Part shown: positions 10,528 to 24,305 of the stretch, piece after piece
Position numbering within the stretch: the first letter of the stretch is position 1
Layout: each line of letters begins with the position of its first letter
NCBI GenBank assembly: GCA_022766245.1
Contig: JALEPL010000018.1
Coordinates: forward strand, 44,491 to 108,490
Direction: 5' to 3'
DNA: 64,000 nt
Origin: Lachnospiraceae bacterium
GTDB taxonomy: Bacteria > Bacillota > Clostridia > Lachnospirales > Lachnospiraceae
Translations under genes and position numbers: made by a program
Notes under the pieces: generated by a model
What the model was told of the DNA's origin: nothing
Seen by the model: the letters and a program-made list of their open reading frames with translations, nothing else
Databases searched by the model: none

Positions 10528-10769
10528 AATGATTCTCCTTATCCTTCGGTGTATTTATAGAAAGGGGATGCCCCAGCACCTGTTCCAGTTCGGTTTTGGT
10601 AAATGAATACTGTGACTTCAAATAGACTATAGCATAAATTGAATGATTATGCCATTTTCAGATTGCTCGATTGTAATAGAATAGGCAGGAAAAATTTTTA
10701 TAAATTTTGGTAGAGAAATGCGTCGGTGATTCGTCTTAATAGGTAAGCAGGCAAATCATAGAAAATAGG

Positions 10770-10788
10770 TATCTGTTCAGAACAGATA
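10770..10788. repeat. Short perfect palindrome TATCTGTTCAGAACAGATA
   Basis: Palindrome 28 nt upstream of the ECF sigma gene; sequence resembles the tip of the dispersed repeat. Confidence 0.55.
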
Positions 10789-10815
10789 GAGAAAATATTT
10801 TAGGCAGGGGATAGA

Positions 10816-11358
10816 ATGTTACTGTTACTTGCGGCAATGGATACGCCGGAGGAGAAGCTGGATTTTGTCCAGATTTATCGCAAAAATTATAAAAAAATGT
10901 ACTATGTGGCCTACCGCATGTTAGGAAGTAAAGAGGAGGCGGAGGATGCGGTACAGGATGCCTTTGTGAAACTGGCGGATCGTTTCTCCCGTTATCGGAG
11001 GCTGCCAGAGGATAAGATGTGTGCACTTTGCATAACCATTCTGCGCAATCAGTCCATCGACCGGATTCGACAGAACCGGCATCTGGCGGATACAGATGTG
11101 GAGGAACTTCTGTTGTACTGGGCGGACGAAAGACCGGATGCACAGCAGCTTGTGGAACAGGGAGAATTGTCTGCCTCAGTGAAAAGTGCCCTTGCCCAGT
11201 TGCCAGAGGTGATGAAACTGACGTTGGAATTAAAGTATTATCAGGAGTACTCGAATCAGGAGATTGCCCGGATTCTGAATGTGCCGGTGAAAACCGTGGA
11301 AATGAGGCTATACCGTGGAAAAAAGAGACTGGAGGTGCTGTTACATGAAGAAATATGA
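10816..11358 (+). CDS. ECF-type RNA polymerase sigma factor
   Basis: Region 2 YRMLGSKEEAEDAVQDAFVKLADRF; region 4 LKYYQEYSNQEIARILNVPVKTVEMRLYRGKKRLE. Confidence 0.9.
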   Translation: MLLLLAAMDTPEEKLDFVQIYRKNYKKMYYVAYRMLGSKEEAEDAVQDAFVKLADRFSRYRRLPEDKMCALCITILRNQSIDRIRQNRHLADTDVEELLLYWADERPDAQQLVEQGELSASVKSALAQLPEVMKLTLELKYYQEYSNQEIARILNVPVKTVEMRLYRGKKRLEVLLHEEI

Positions 11359-12229
11359 TGCTTCTGAGGAAAGGATTGCATCCGTTGTTTCTAAAATGCA
11401 GGAGGCCGAACTCTCATGGATTCCGGAGGATGAGGTGCTGGAACGGGAGTATCCGGTTTCGGAGTCCTTTCGACAGAGGATGGAGCTGTGGATAAATAAG
11501 ATGTCTGAGCACCGGAGAAGACGTAAAATCGGAAAGACTTTAGCGACGGCTGCATCTGTCTTAATTGTTCTCCTAGCGGCGCTGAATTATCCCAGCGTGG
11601 CGAGGGCGACACAGTTTATAGTTCGCTGGATTGAACAGAAGAATCCGGAATCTGGGATGGTAGAGGAACTGGAGACAGAGCAGGAAACAGAGACGGAGAC
11701 GACAAGCCAGTATCCTATGCGGGGAAGCACGGAGCAACATTTTACTTATCGTGTGGAGACCGGAGCTAATGGAGAAACCTACGTATACAAGAGTAAGAAT
11801 GGAAAAGAGGTTCCCTGCTGTGAGGAGTATATTTACGGGTTTAATCCGGAAACGGGAGCTTGTGACGTGCAGGGGGCTGCCTATTATGTGGGACCGGAGG
11901 GGTATCTGTACAAAAACGGTTGGTTTTTGACGAAATACGGTGGACAGTATCTGTGGAAGTATTTCGATGAGAGTGGTCAGATTGCCCGAAAATGGCGGGA
12001 AATCGATGGGGAGTGGTATTATTTCAACTATAATGGAATTCCATTACGAGATGAGACCCTGGAGGAAAATGGTGTAATCTACTATTTTGATGAAGATGGA
12101 AAATGGATTCAGGAGGAGACGATCGAGAATACAACACCGGAAGGAATAGTCCCGGAGGAGGGAGCTTCCCCAGAGGAGGAAAGCCCGGGAAATGAGACGA
12201 CTTCCGGAAACGAGGGAGCGTCCGGGTGA
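11345..12229 (+). CDS. Single-pass membrane protein with C-terminal cell-wall-binding-like repeats (candidate anti-sigma/sensor)
   Basis: Overlaps the 3' end of the sigma gene; TM TLATAASVLIVLLAALNY; repeats GYLYKNGWFLTKYGGQYLWKYFDESGQ / REIDGEWYYFNYNGI / NGVIYYFDEDGKWIQ. Confidence 0.7.
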   Translation: MKKYDASEERIASVVSKMQEAELSWIPEDEVLEREYPVSESFRQRMELWINKMSEHRRRRKIGKTLATAASVLIVLLAALNYPSVARATQFIVRWIEQKNPESGMVEELETEQETETETTSQYPMRGSTEQHFTYRVETGANGETYVYKSKNGKEVPCCEEYIYGFNPETGACDVQGAAYYVGPEGYLYKNGWFLTKYGGQYLWKYFDESGQIARKWREIDGEWYYFNYNGIPLRDETLEENGVIYYFDEDGKWIQEETIENTTPEGIVPEEGASPEEESPGNETTSGNEGASG

Positions 12230-12261
12230 AAAAGTGATGTTAGTATAAGGAGGAGATTGCG

Positions 12262-13038
12262 ATGAAAGAGATAAAGAGATGGAAAAGAGGATTGGCACTG
12301 CTGCTTTGTGTGGGCTTACTGACCGGCTGCGGAGCAGCAGAACAGGTCGCAGACACGGAGGTGCAACATGTGGTAGAGGTCTACCAGGAGCCGGGAACCG
12401 AGTCGCTGGCGGTGAATGAACCGGAGACAGAAGCGTCGCCTTTGTTGGCGGAGCCTCCTTCTGAGGAAACGGTTTCTGAAATGCTGGGATCATTTTTGAA
12501 CTGGAGTGCCATGTCCTATATGGTGGTTTTGGGAGAAGAATTCCGGGAGCAGGATGAACTTACCCCGAAACAGATGATTCCTATGGCTGCCCATGCGGCA
12601 GCAATCAGTGATGCCCGGATCACAAAGGATGATGAAGTGGGATGCTATGTGATGACAGAGGAAGTTTTAGAGGAATATGAAGAGAATTTATTTGGCCAAA
12701 CTTGCGAGCTATCACAGTACACTTTGGATAAAGAGGATCAGGCAGCTGTGGATAACCGTGGTATTAATATGCGGGATAATCTGGGAATTGCATCAGACGG
12801 AACAATCTGGGTGCCCATGGGAGACTGGGGCGGAATTGAACCGAAGTTCCAGATACAGGAGATTGCCCGGATAGAGGACACGAATCAGTTTCAGGTGAAG
12901 GTAAATTATTATGAGTATAGATGGCTGGATGATCCGGAGACCTCCGAACTGGGGATGTTGGCCGAGTACACATTTGAGCCCTCTGAGACTTCCACCTACG
13001 GATATGTCATCACAGATATGAAGTACATGGAGCCATAA
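12262..13038 (+). CDS. Putative lipoprotein of unknown function
   Basis: N-terminal signal with lipobox GLLTGCG; good RBS; downstream of the sigma/membrane pair. Confidence 0.7.
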   Translation: MKEIKRWKRGLALLLCVGLLTGCGAAEQVADTEVQHVVEVYQEPGTESLAVNEPETEASPLLAEPPSEETVSEMLGSFLNWSAMSYMVVLGEEFREQDELTPKQMIPMAAHAAAISDARITKDDEVGCYVMTEEVLEEYEENLFGQTCELSQYTLDKEDQAAVDNRGINMRDNLGIASDGTIWVPMGDWGGIEPKFQIQEIARIEDTNQFQVKVNYYEYRWLDDPETSELGMLAEYTFEPSETSTYGYVITDMKYMEP

Positions 13039-13117
13039 TTGGATTCATCAGACAAATAAATGTGCGACAAAAAAGACTTAAGTGGAAAGGATTTATATCT
13101 TTTTTGATGTGTATAAA

Positions 13118-13150
13118 ATAAGGAGTCTGCCGTATTTGCAGACTCCTTAT
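13118..13150. terminator. Bidirectional terminator
   Basis: ATAAGGAGTCTGC-CGTATTT-GCAGACTCCTTAT between convergent genes. Confidence 0.75.
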
Positions 13151-13161
13151 CCGTGTTCTGT

Positions 13162-14196
13162 CTAAATTACAGAAAAATGATACAATGTCTTTGAATGATA
13201 CTTTTCCTCCGGATGAAGAATTACGGAAGGGAACTCCGGAATGTTGACCGCATTAGGAAAATGTTGTGCTTCTAAGCATACTGCACAGTACATGGGAGGG
13301 GTATCTTCGGATTTTTTGTCCTGTGGAATGAAGCATGGTACATACAACTGTACTCCCGGCTGATCCGTAAAGCAGGTCATGCGGATGCCGCTCTTTTTGG
13401 ACTGCAGCACGGCCGCTTCCCGTAACCCATCGCCGTTGAGAACGAAGTTCTGGTCATAGGTATGACCGATGGCTAACTGGGGATGGGGGGTCAAAATATC
13501 CTGAACCACTGGCTTCATGGTGCGGAAATCGAAGGGTGTATTTTCTACAGGCAATAAGACCCCGGTAGCAATCTGTGTTGGATTCAGCTCCGTGATATAG
13601 TCTGCATCGATGCGAAGTTCATGGTCAGATACATCGGAAAAGCCCTCTCCGTTCAGATTGAAGTAGCCATGACTGGTAACGGAAAATGGTGTATCCTGGT
13701 CGCAGGATGCATCGTAAATGATGGAAAGCTCGTTGTCCTCAGACCAGGTATAAGTCACGGACACGTTCAGATTTCCCGGATAATTTTCCTCCCCATCCGG
13801 AGAAAAACGGGAAAAAATAATGGAATCTTCCTGTATGGTGGTATCCCAGATACGCTGACCGAATCCGGTGGGACCGCCGTGCAGGTGGTTCGGGCCGTTG
13901 TTGATGGCCAATTGATATTCTTTGCCATTTAAGACAAAGTGTCCTTTGTCGATGCGGTTGGCGCAACGACCTACTACAGCGCCCATGCTGATGTTGTCTT
14001 TCAGATAATAGCTGCTGTCCGGATATTTTAGACATACATCCTTCAGCTCGCCCTGTTTGTCCGGGACTTTAATGCTGATCAGCCGACAGCCATAATCAGA
14101 AACTGTGACAGAGGCTCCGGAAGAATTCGCTATGGTATAGGTGGAAAATTCTGCTCCGCCCTCGGTTGTTCCAAAAGTGTTTTTTGTAATTGTCAT
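13162..14196 (-). CDS. galM: Aldose 1-epimerase
   Basis: GRCANRIDKGHFVLNGKEYQLAINNGPNHLHGG and SHGYFNLNG motifs. Confidence 0.93.
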   Translation of the reverse strand: MTITKNTFGTTEGGAEFSTYTIANSSGASVTVSDYGCRLISIKVPDKQGELKDVCLKYPDSSYYLKDNISMGAVVGRCANRIDKGHFVLNGKEYQLAINNGPNHLHGGPTGFGQRIWDTTIQEDSIIFSRFSPDGEENYPGNLNVSVTYTWSEDNELSIIYDASCDQDTPFSVTSHGYFNLNGEGFSDVSDHELRIDADYITELNPTQIATGVLLPVENTPFDFRTMKPVVQDILTPHPQLAIGHTYDQNFVLNGDGLREAAVLQSKKSGIRMTCFTDQPGVQLYVPCFIPQDKKSEDTPPMYCAVCLEAQHFPNAVNIPEFPSVILHPEEKYHSKTLYHFSVI

Positions 14197-14221
14197 GGGT
14201 TTCCCCTTTCTTAGTTCTTCA

Positions 14222-14312
14222 GTATCTGTTCAGTACTTCACAGATACGATTCGCAAAAATAGAAACTGTTCAGTACTTCATAGTTATGAGTGCAAATCCA
14301 TAAAAATTTGCA
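14222..14312. repeat. Truncated copies of the dispersed repeat (two terminal hairpins)
   Basis: GTATCTGT-TCAGTACTTC-ACAGATAC followed by AAACTGTTCAGTACTTCATAGTTATGAGTGCAAATCCATAAAAATTTGC, matching the start of 9755..9885. Confidence 0.8.
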
Positions 14313-14407
14313 ACTTTGGAGATATGTCATATTATCGCACAATTACGAATAAATGACAAGTGTTTGTCCACTTGCCCCCAAAGAACAAAAGTGTTATAAT
14401 GTGACCT

Positions 14408-15457
14408 ATGAGAACGGACATTGTCAAAATCGACAGAAACAACATTGATATAAAAGAAATGCGGCACGCAGGAGAGATTATCCGTGAGGGTGGTCTGGTG
14501 GCTTTTCCCACAGAAACCGTGTATGGTCTGGGGGCGGATGCACTGAGTGCAGAAGCATCCGGACGAATCTATGCAGCCAAGGGAAGACCATCTGATAATC
14601 CGTTGATTGTGCATATTGCAGAATTTAAGGATCTGGCAGCCATTGCCCAGCAGGTGCCATCTCAGGCGCAGGCTTTGGCAGATGCATTTTGGCCAGGACC
14701 ATTGACCATGATTGTTAGGAAAAACAGCAAAGTGCCATACGAGACCACCGGAGGAATGGATACGGTGGCTGTGCGCATGCCCAGTGATCCGATTGCACTG
14801 GAGCTGATTCGTCAGAGTGGGGGATATATTGCGGCACCCAGTGCCAATACATCCGGAAAGCCCAGCCCCACCATGGCTGAGCATGTGGCATTGGATCTGG
14901 ATGGAAAGATTCCGTTGATTTTAGATGGAGGTCCGGTACAGATTGGACTGGAGTCTACGATTATTGATTTGACTGAGGAGATTCCTATGATTCTTCGGCC
15001 AGGGTATATTACCCGAGAGATGTTGACCAAGGTGATTGGCGATGTGGAGACGGATCCGGGACTTATTGCTGCGGATTCAGATCGAAAGCCAAAGGCACCC
15101 GGTATGAAGTACAAACATTATGCGCCAAAGGCGGATCTGGTGTTGATAGACGGGGATGAGGAGAAGGTTGTAGCAAAAATAAACGAACTGACTGCAGAGG
15201 CAGAGGCCAGAGGAGAACGGGTGGGGATTATCGGCACAGATGAAACCATTGCCCGTTACAGCCGGGGCGAAGTGGTCAGCATAGGTGCACGTGAGGATGA
15301 GGATGCCATTGCACAGCATTTGTATCGTATTCTGCGGGAGTTTGATGATTTGGGAGTAGATCGAATCTATTCCGAGAGTTTTGCGACTCCCCGTATCGGA
15401 CAGGCCATCATGAATCGTCTGCTGAAGGCAGCAGGGCATCAGGTTCTTACGGTGTAA
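14408..15457 (+). CDS. L-threonylcarbamoyladenylate synthase (Sua5/YwlC)
   Basis: FPTETVYGLGADA, KGRPSDNPLIVHI, SANTSGKPSPT; C-terminal Sua5 domain. Confidence 0.95.
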   Translation: MRTDIVKIDRNNIDIKEMRHAGEIIREGGLVAFPTETVYGLGADALSAEASGRIYAAKGRPSDNPLIVHIAEFKDLAAIAQQVPSQAQALADAFWPGPLTMIVRKNSKVPYETTGGMDTVAVRMPSDPIALELIRQSGGYIAAPSANTSGKPSPTMAEHVALDLDGKIPLILDGGPVQIGLESTIIDLTEEIPMILRPGYITREMLTKVIGDVETDPGLIAADSDRKPKAPGMKYKHYAPKADLVLIDGDEEKVVAKINELTAEAEARGERVGIIGTDETIARYSRGEVVSIGAREDEDAIAQHLYRILREFDDLGVDRIYSESFATPRIGQAIMNRLLKAAGHQVLTV

Positions 15458-15467
15458 GGAGGTTTTT

Positions 15468-15974
15468 ATGAAAGCGTACAAACGAATTGTGTTTGTGGCG
15501 GAAAGCGGAACCAGCAGAGCTCCCATGGCGGAGGCGCTTTTTCGTGAGAATGCGGTGAATTGCCCGGTGGAAGTGGAGAGCAGAGGGCTGGTGGTGCTTT
15601 TCCCGGAGCCGCTGAATCAAAAGGCGGAGGCTGTCATGATCAGCAATGGAATCAATCTGGAGGGATATATGTCAAAACAGATTACCCCGGAGGATGTGGA
15701 TTCGGATACTCTGGTAATCGCCATGGATCAGATACAGCGACAGAAGCTTTTTGATATTTTGCCGGACGCTGAGCCGGAACAACTGGTGGTATTAAATGAA
15801 CTGGTAGGGGAAGAATTACCTATCATGGATCCTTATGGTGGGACATTACAGTCCTATGGCCTTTGTTTTGAGACGCTGAGCCGCACCATTAAAAAACTAA
15901 TTAAGACTATAAATGAAGGAGAACAATCAAATGGCAAAGGTGATGGTAATGGATCATCCGTTGATCCAGCATAA
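15468..15974 (+). CDS. Low-molecular-weight protein tyrosine phosphatase-like protein with Cys-to-Ala in the P-loop
   Basis: [21 protein letters not shown] aligns to VCxxNxCRSPMAE with nucleophile C replaced by A; DPYGG general-acid motif retained. Confidence 0.85.
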   Translation: MKAYKRIVFVAESGTSRAPMAEALFRENAVNCPVEVESRGLVVLFPEPLNQKAEAVMISNGINLEGYMSKQITPEDVDSDTLVIAMDQIQRQKLFDILPDAEPEQLVVLNELVGEELPIMDPYGGTLQSYGLCFETLSRTIKKLIKTINEGEQSNGKGDGNGSSVDPA

Positions 15975-16560
15975 GATTGGATGGATTCGCAGGCAGGAAA
16001 CCGGCTCTAAGGAATTCCGTACACTGATCAGCGAGATTGCGATGTTGATGTGCTATGAGGCAACCAGAGATCTGCAGTTGTCAGATATCGAGATTCAAAC
16101 ACCCATTTGTACGGCAACGGTAAAAGAGCTGAAAGGGAAAAAGCTGGCTGTGGTGCCTATTTTGCGTGCCGGACTGGGTATGGTAGATGGAATGCTGAAT
16201 ATGATTCCTGCTGCAAAGGTGGGACATATTGGTTTGTATCGTGATCCGGAGACATTGAAACCGGTGGAGTATTACTGCAAGCTTCCGGAGGACTGCGGCG
16301 AGCGCGAGGTGTTCGTGGTGGATCCCATGCTGGCTACAGGAGGGTCTTCTGTGGCAGCGATTCAGATGCTGAAGGACAAGGGAGTAAAAAATATTCGTTT
16401 CATGTGTATCATTGCGGCACCAGAGGGGGTAAAGGCTATGCAGGAGGCACATCCGGATGTGGACATCTACATTGGGGCGTTGGATGATCATCTGAATGAG
16501 CATGGATATATTGTTCCGGGATTAGGAGATGCCGGAGACCGTATTTTTGGAACGAAATAA
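15931..16560 (+). CDS. upp: Uracil phosphoribosyltransferase
   Basis: [44 protein letters not shown]; start set at the ATG after AAGGAGAAC. Confidence 0.96.
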   Translation: MAKVMVMDHPLIQHKIGWIRRQETGSKEFRTLISEIAMLMCYEATRDLQLSDIEIQTPICTATVKELKGKKLAVVPILRAGLGMVDGMLNMIPAAKVGHIGLYRDPETLKPVEYYCKLPEDCGEREVFVVDPMLATGGSSVAAIQMLKDKGVKNIRFMCIIAAPEGVKAMQEAHPDVDIYIGALDDHLNEHGYIVPGLGDAGDRIFGTK

Positions 16561-16568
16561 TTAGAATG

Positions 16569-16615
16569 AAAAGGATACAGCTGAGAGGGAGCCAACCATC
16601 AGAGGTATCCTTTTT
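16569..16615 (+). terminator. Terminator downstream of upp
   Basis: AAAGGATAC ... GTATCCTTTTT inverted repeat with T-run. Confidence 0.6.
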
Positions 16616-16645
16616 GTGTCTTTCATTTGCGCAGGAGGACAGAAT

Positions 16646-17131
16646 ATGAGCGGCAAGAGAACAGATTATATCAGCTGGGATGAATATTTTATGGGTGTGG
16701 CAAAGCTGTCTGCCATGCGGTCGAAAGATCCAAACACCCAGGTGGGGGCATGTATTGTGAGCCGGGAGAACAAGATTTTATCCATGGGCTATAATGGATT
16801 TCCCACCGGCTGCTCGGATGATGAGTTCCCTTGGGAGCGGGAGGGAGAACCTCTCAGTAATAAGTACTTTTACAGTACACACAGTGAGTTGAACGCAATT
16901 TTGAATTATCGTGGCGGGAGTCTGGAGGGAGCCAAAATGTACGTTACGTTGTTTCCATGTAATGAATGCGCAAAGGCCATTATCCAGGCAGGAATAAAAA
17001 CACTGGTATATGACGATGATAAATACAGTGGAACACCGTCGGTAATTGCATCGAAACGGATGCTTACAGCAGCTGGGGTAAAGTTCTATCCCTACCAGAG
17101 AAATCATAAGGAAATCAACATTTTATTGTAG
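16646..17131 (+). CDS. dCMP deaminase family protein (ComEB-like)
   Basis: HSELNAILN and PCNECAKAIIQAG zinc-binding cytidine/deoxycytidylate deaminase motifs. Confidence 0.92.
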   Translation: MSGKRTDYISWDEYFMGVAKLSAMRSKDPNTQVGACIVSRENKILSMGYNGFPTGCSDDEFPWEREGEPLSNKYFYSTHSELNAILNYRGGSLEGAKMYVTLFPCNECAKAIIQAGIKTLVYDDDKYSGTPSVIASKRMLTAAGVKFYPYQRNHKEINILL

Positions 17132-17182
17132 TATAGTAACTCTGAATTGTTACGTAATATATTATTACGGAAAGGAGCCTCC

Positions 17183-17431
17183 ATGAAGGACAATCGGGAT
17201 GTATTCGAAGCATTGGTTATGGTGCTGCAGTTCGGGATCAATATGATCGTTCCCATTATGCTCTGTACCGGAATCGGCGTGTGGATTTACCGGCGCTACG
17301 GGCATCCTATGATTGTGATATTGTTGTTTGCGGTAGGTGCAGTGGCAGGCTTTCAGAATATTTATCGTATGGCAAAACGGATTTACAGCCGGGAGCCAAA
17401 GAGGAAGAGTCATCATGTTAAAAAGGATTAA
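17183..17431 (+). CDS. AtpZ/AtpI-like small membrane protein
   Basis: Two predicted TM helices, position at the head of the atp operon; GVWIYRRYGHPM. Confidence 0.75.
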   Translation: MKDNRDVFEALVMVLQFGINMIVPIMLCTGIGVWIYRRYGHPMIVILLFAVGAVAGFQNIYRMAKRIYSREPKRKSHHVKKD

Positions 17432-17837
17432 CCTTGTATTGCCGGAGTTGGAGCTTGGTATTTTGTTTTACGGAATCTTGGTACAGCTTCTGGGCGTTTG
17501 GTTTGTGGAAGATAAGCTCAGATATTCCACCGGATTGTGGATAGGAATCATACTTGCCATGGGCTCGGCGGTTCATATGGCCATGGTGCTGCGGGATTCC
17601 ATGGATCTGGCAGAAAAGGGAGCAAGGGTAAAAACTACTTTTGGATATATGCTGCGTTATGCAGTGGTTGTTGTGGTCTGTTTTCTTACAGGGTATTTTA
17701 AGCTGGGAAATGTGGTCACATTGTTTATCGGCGTATTGGGCTTAAAGGCGGGAGCCTATCTGCAGCCCTTTACACATAAATTCATCTCGAGGATGCGAGG
17801 GGAGGAAGAAATTCCTGAAAAAATACAACAAGAATAA
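17415..17837 (+). CDS. atpI: ATP synthase subunit I-like membrane protein
   Basis: Four predicted TM helices, directly upstream of atpB. Confidence 0.7.
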   Translation: MLKRINLVLPELELGILFYGILVQLLGVWFVEDKLRYSTGLWIGIILAMGSAVHMAMVLRDSMDLAEKGARVKTTFGYMLRYAVVVVVCFLTGYFKLGNVVTLFIGVLGLKAGAYLQPFTHKFISRMRGEEEIPEKIQQE

Positions 17838-17851
17838 GGAGGTGAAAGTGA

Positions 17852-18589
17852 GTGGATCACGGGATTTTATTAGCGTCCGGCAACGACATTGACTTTATGA
17901 TACATGGCTTGTTTTCCTATAAGCTGTTTGGACATGAAGTGTGGATTACCACATCCCATGTGTGTATTTTGATCGTTATGTTGGTGCTGATGGGATTTTC
18001 CTTTGTGGTGAAACACAAAATGAAAAACGCCACAGAGATACCGGGAAAGTTTCAGAATGTGGTGGAACTTCTGGTTGAGACTCTGGATGGAATGGTCAAG
18101 GGCACAATGGGGAAAAATGCCGGTAAGCTGGTAGATTATATCAGCACCATTTTTATATTTATCCTGATGTGTAACATATCAGGACTATTCGGACTCAGAC
18201 CACCCACTGCAGATTACGGAACAACGCTGGCACTGGGACTTATCACATTTTTTATGATACACATAGCCCAGTTTAAATACCAGAAGCCGAAGCAGATCTG
18301 GAAGGATATGTGTTCGCCGCTGCCCCCATGGCTGCCTATCTGGTTCCCCATTAATCTCATCAGTGAAGTGGCAGTACCGATTTCACTGTCCCTGCGTTTG
18401 TTTGCAAACGTGTTATCCGGGACGGTTATGATGGCGTTGGTTTATGGACTTTTGTCCAAGTTTGCCATTATCTGGCCGGCAGCGTTGCATGTGTATTTTG
18501 ATTTGTTCTCAGGAGCAATTCAGACCTATGTATTCTGTATGCTGACCATGACTTACGTGAACCAGCAGATGGAAACAGAAACAGAGTAA
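17852..18589 (+). CDS. atpB: F0F1 ATP synthase subunit A (GTG start)
   Basis: VPISLSLRLFANVLSGTVMMALVYG motif; operon position. Confidence 0.95.
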   Translation: MDHGILLASGNDIDFMIHGLFSYKLFGHEVWITTSHVCILIVMLVLMGFSFVVKHKMKNATEIPGKFQNVVELLVETLDGMVKGTMGKNAGKLVDYISTIFIFILMCNISGLFGLRPPTADYGTTLALGLITFFMIHIAQFKYQKPKQIWKDMCSPLPPWLPIWFPINLISEVAVPISLSLRLFANVLSGTVMMALVYGLLSKFAIIWPAALHVYFDLFSGAIQTYVFCMLTMTYVNQQMETETE

Positions 18590-18618
18590 ACAGGATATGC
18601 CTTATGGCATGAAATTAA

Positions 18619-18894
<276 letters not shown>

Positions 18895-18937
18895 GAGTGA
18901 CTGAAAACGAAGAGAAAGGAGGCGCAGCGAGCAGACA

Positions 18938-19440
18938 ATGGAAAGATTGTTTAATCTGGACTTTCAGCTATTGCACGATACCGTGCTTTTAGCCATTTCC
19001 GTGTTCTTCTTGTTTCTTGTCATGTCTTACAACCTGTTTCATCCGGTTCGTAAGATGTTGGAAGAACGAAAAAAGCGGATCAGCGGAGATCTGGAAGCTG
19101 CAGCAGCAGATAAGCAGGATGCTGCCGCTTTAAAGCAGCAGTATGAGGAAAAGCTGAAGAATGTAGAAAAAGAGGCAGAGGTTATTCTCAGCGAGGCGCG
19201 TCAGAAGGCGTTGAAAAACGAGAATCGTATTGTGGACGAGGCCAAGGAGGAGGCTGCCCGTATCATCCGCCGCGCACAGGAGGAAGCAGAGCTGGAGAAG
19301 AAGCGTGTCATGGATGATGTGAAACAGGAAATGATTCAGGTGGCAACCATGATGGCACAGAAGGTGGTGACGGCATCTATGGATCCCGTCATTCAGGAGT
19401 CTCTGGTTGAGGAGACCTTAAGAGAGATAGGTGATACCAC

Positions 19441-19453
<13 letters not shown>
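18938..19453 (+). CDS. atpF: F0F1 ATP synthase subunit B
   Basis: N-terminal TM plus long charged coiled coil; operon position. Confidence 0.94.
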
Positions 19454-21506
<2,053 letters not shown>

Positions 21507-21534
21507 AGCTTTTAAGAAAAGGCGGTGAGATAGT

Positions 21535-22392
21535 ATGGCGTCCATGAGAGATATTAAGCGACGCAAAAGCAGTATTTCAAGTACGCAGCAAATCACAAAG
21601 GCCATGAAGCTTGTTTCCACCGTAAAACTGCAGAAAGCTAGGGGAAGAGCAGAGGCAGCCAACCCATATTTTAATTATATGTATGATACGGTTACCTCCA
21701 TGCTGGCCAGAAGCGGGAATGTGAACCATCCTTATCTGAATGGGAATTCCAGCAGCAAGAAGGCAGTAATCGTCATCACTTCCAATCGTGGTCTGGCCGG
21801 CGGATACAATACCAATGTGGTGAAGCTGGTGACAGAGGGTGACTTTGAGAAAGAGGATACGCTGATCTATGCCATCGGAGGAAAGGGCCGGGAATATCTG
21901 GCACATAGAGGTTACCACATTTCCTATGAGGATCCGGAGTTAATGGAAGCCCCAGATTATGAGGATGCATCCAAACTGGCAGCCACACTGTTGGATCTGT
22001 ATGGAAAGGGTGAAATCGGTGAAATCTATTTGGCATATACGCATTTCAAGAACACCGTGGTGCATGAGCCGACCATGATGAAGCTTTTGCCCATTAACTT
22101 AGAGGATGTGACCTTGTCCGATGAGGAGAAGCAGACACAGATGAACTATGAGCCGGGTGAGGAAGAGGCGTTAGAGGGGATTATCCCGAAGTATGTGACC
22201 AGCCTGTTTTATGGTGCACTGGTGGAGGCTTTAGCCAGCGAGAATGGTGCCAGAATGCAGGCCATGGACTCTGCTACCAGCAATGCGGAGGACATGATCA
22301 GTGATTTGTCATTGAAATACAACAGAGCACGTCAGGGCTCTATTACGCAGGAATTAACAGAAATTATTGCAGGTGCATCCGCAATTTCCTAG
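21535..22392 (+). CDS. atpG: F0F1 ATP synthase subunit gamma
   Basis: ASMRDIKRRKSSISSTQQITKAMKLVSTVKLQKA; C-terminal RQGSITQELTEIIAGASAI. Confidence 0.96.
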   Translation: MASMRDIKRRKSSISSTQQITKAMKLVSTVKLQKARGRAEAANPYFNYMYDTVTSMLARSGNVNHPYLNGNSSSKKAVIVITSNRGLAGGYNTNVVKLVTEGDFEKEDTLIYAIGGKGREYLAHRGYHISYEDPELMEAPDYEDASKLAATLLDLYGKGEIGEIYLAYTHFKNTVVHEPTMMKLLPINLEDVTLSDEEKQTQMNYEPGEEEALEGIIPKYVTSLFYGALVEALASENGARMQAMDSATSNAEDMISDLSLKYNRARQGSITQELTEIIAGASAIS

Positions 22393-22426
22393 TGGATGGC
22401 ATCGGAAAATAGAAAAGGAGTGGTAG

Positions 22427-23830
<1,404 letters not shown>

Positions 23831-23845
23831 ACAGAGAGGTGAACC

Positions 23846-24253
23846 ATGGCAGAGGACAAAAATATTTTTAAAGTTGAAATTGTGACCCCTGACCGGGTGT
23901 TTTATACCGGAGATGCCACATTTATTGAGTTCAATACCACCGAGGGTGAAATCGGTGTTTACAAGAACCATATTCCGCTTACCACTGTATTGGCGCCGGG
24001 TGTCGTGACCATTACCAATGGAGAGGATGTAAAGGAGGCGGCGGTGCATGCCGGATTTGCCCAGATTTTGGGTGACCGCGTGAGATTGATGGCGGAGATT
24101 GCGGAGTGGCCGGATGAAATTGATGAGAGACGTGCAGAGGAGGCCAAAAAGCGTGCTCAGGAACGGATCAATAGCAAGGCAGCGGCCATCGATATGAAGC
24201 GTGCAGAATTTGCCCTGCGCAGGGCATTGGTGCGAATTGAGATCAAACACTAG
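23846..24253 (+). CDS. atpC: F0F1 ATP synthase subunit epsilon
   Basis: VEIVTPDRVFYTGDATFIEFNTTEGEIGVYKNHIPLTT. Confidence 0.95.
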   Translation: MAEDKNIFKVEIVTPDRVFYTGDATFIEFNTTEGEIGVYKNHIPLTTVLAPGVVTITNGEDVKEAAVHAGFAQILGDRVRLMAEIAEWPDEIDERRAEEAKKRAQERINSKAAAIDMKRAEFALRRALVRIEIKH

Positions 24254-24259
24254 AATCAG

Positions 24260-24305
24260 ATTTGTCTGTGGAGCGTGTGAAACATGCCTGCAGACAAATT
24301 TTTTT
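24260..24305 (+). terminator. Terminator of the atp operon
   Basis: ATTTGTCTG...CAGACAAATTTTTTT. Confidence 0.8.

Noticed and set aside
10770-10788. TATCTGTTCAGAACAGATA as a LexA box
   Set aside because: Half-sites are in the wrong order (GTTC-AGAAC rather than GAAC-N4-GTTC); it fits the dispersed repeat terminus better.
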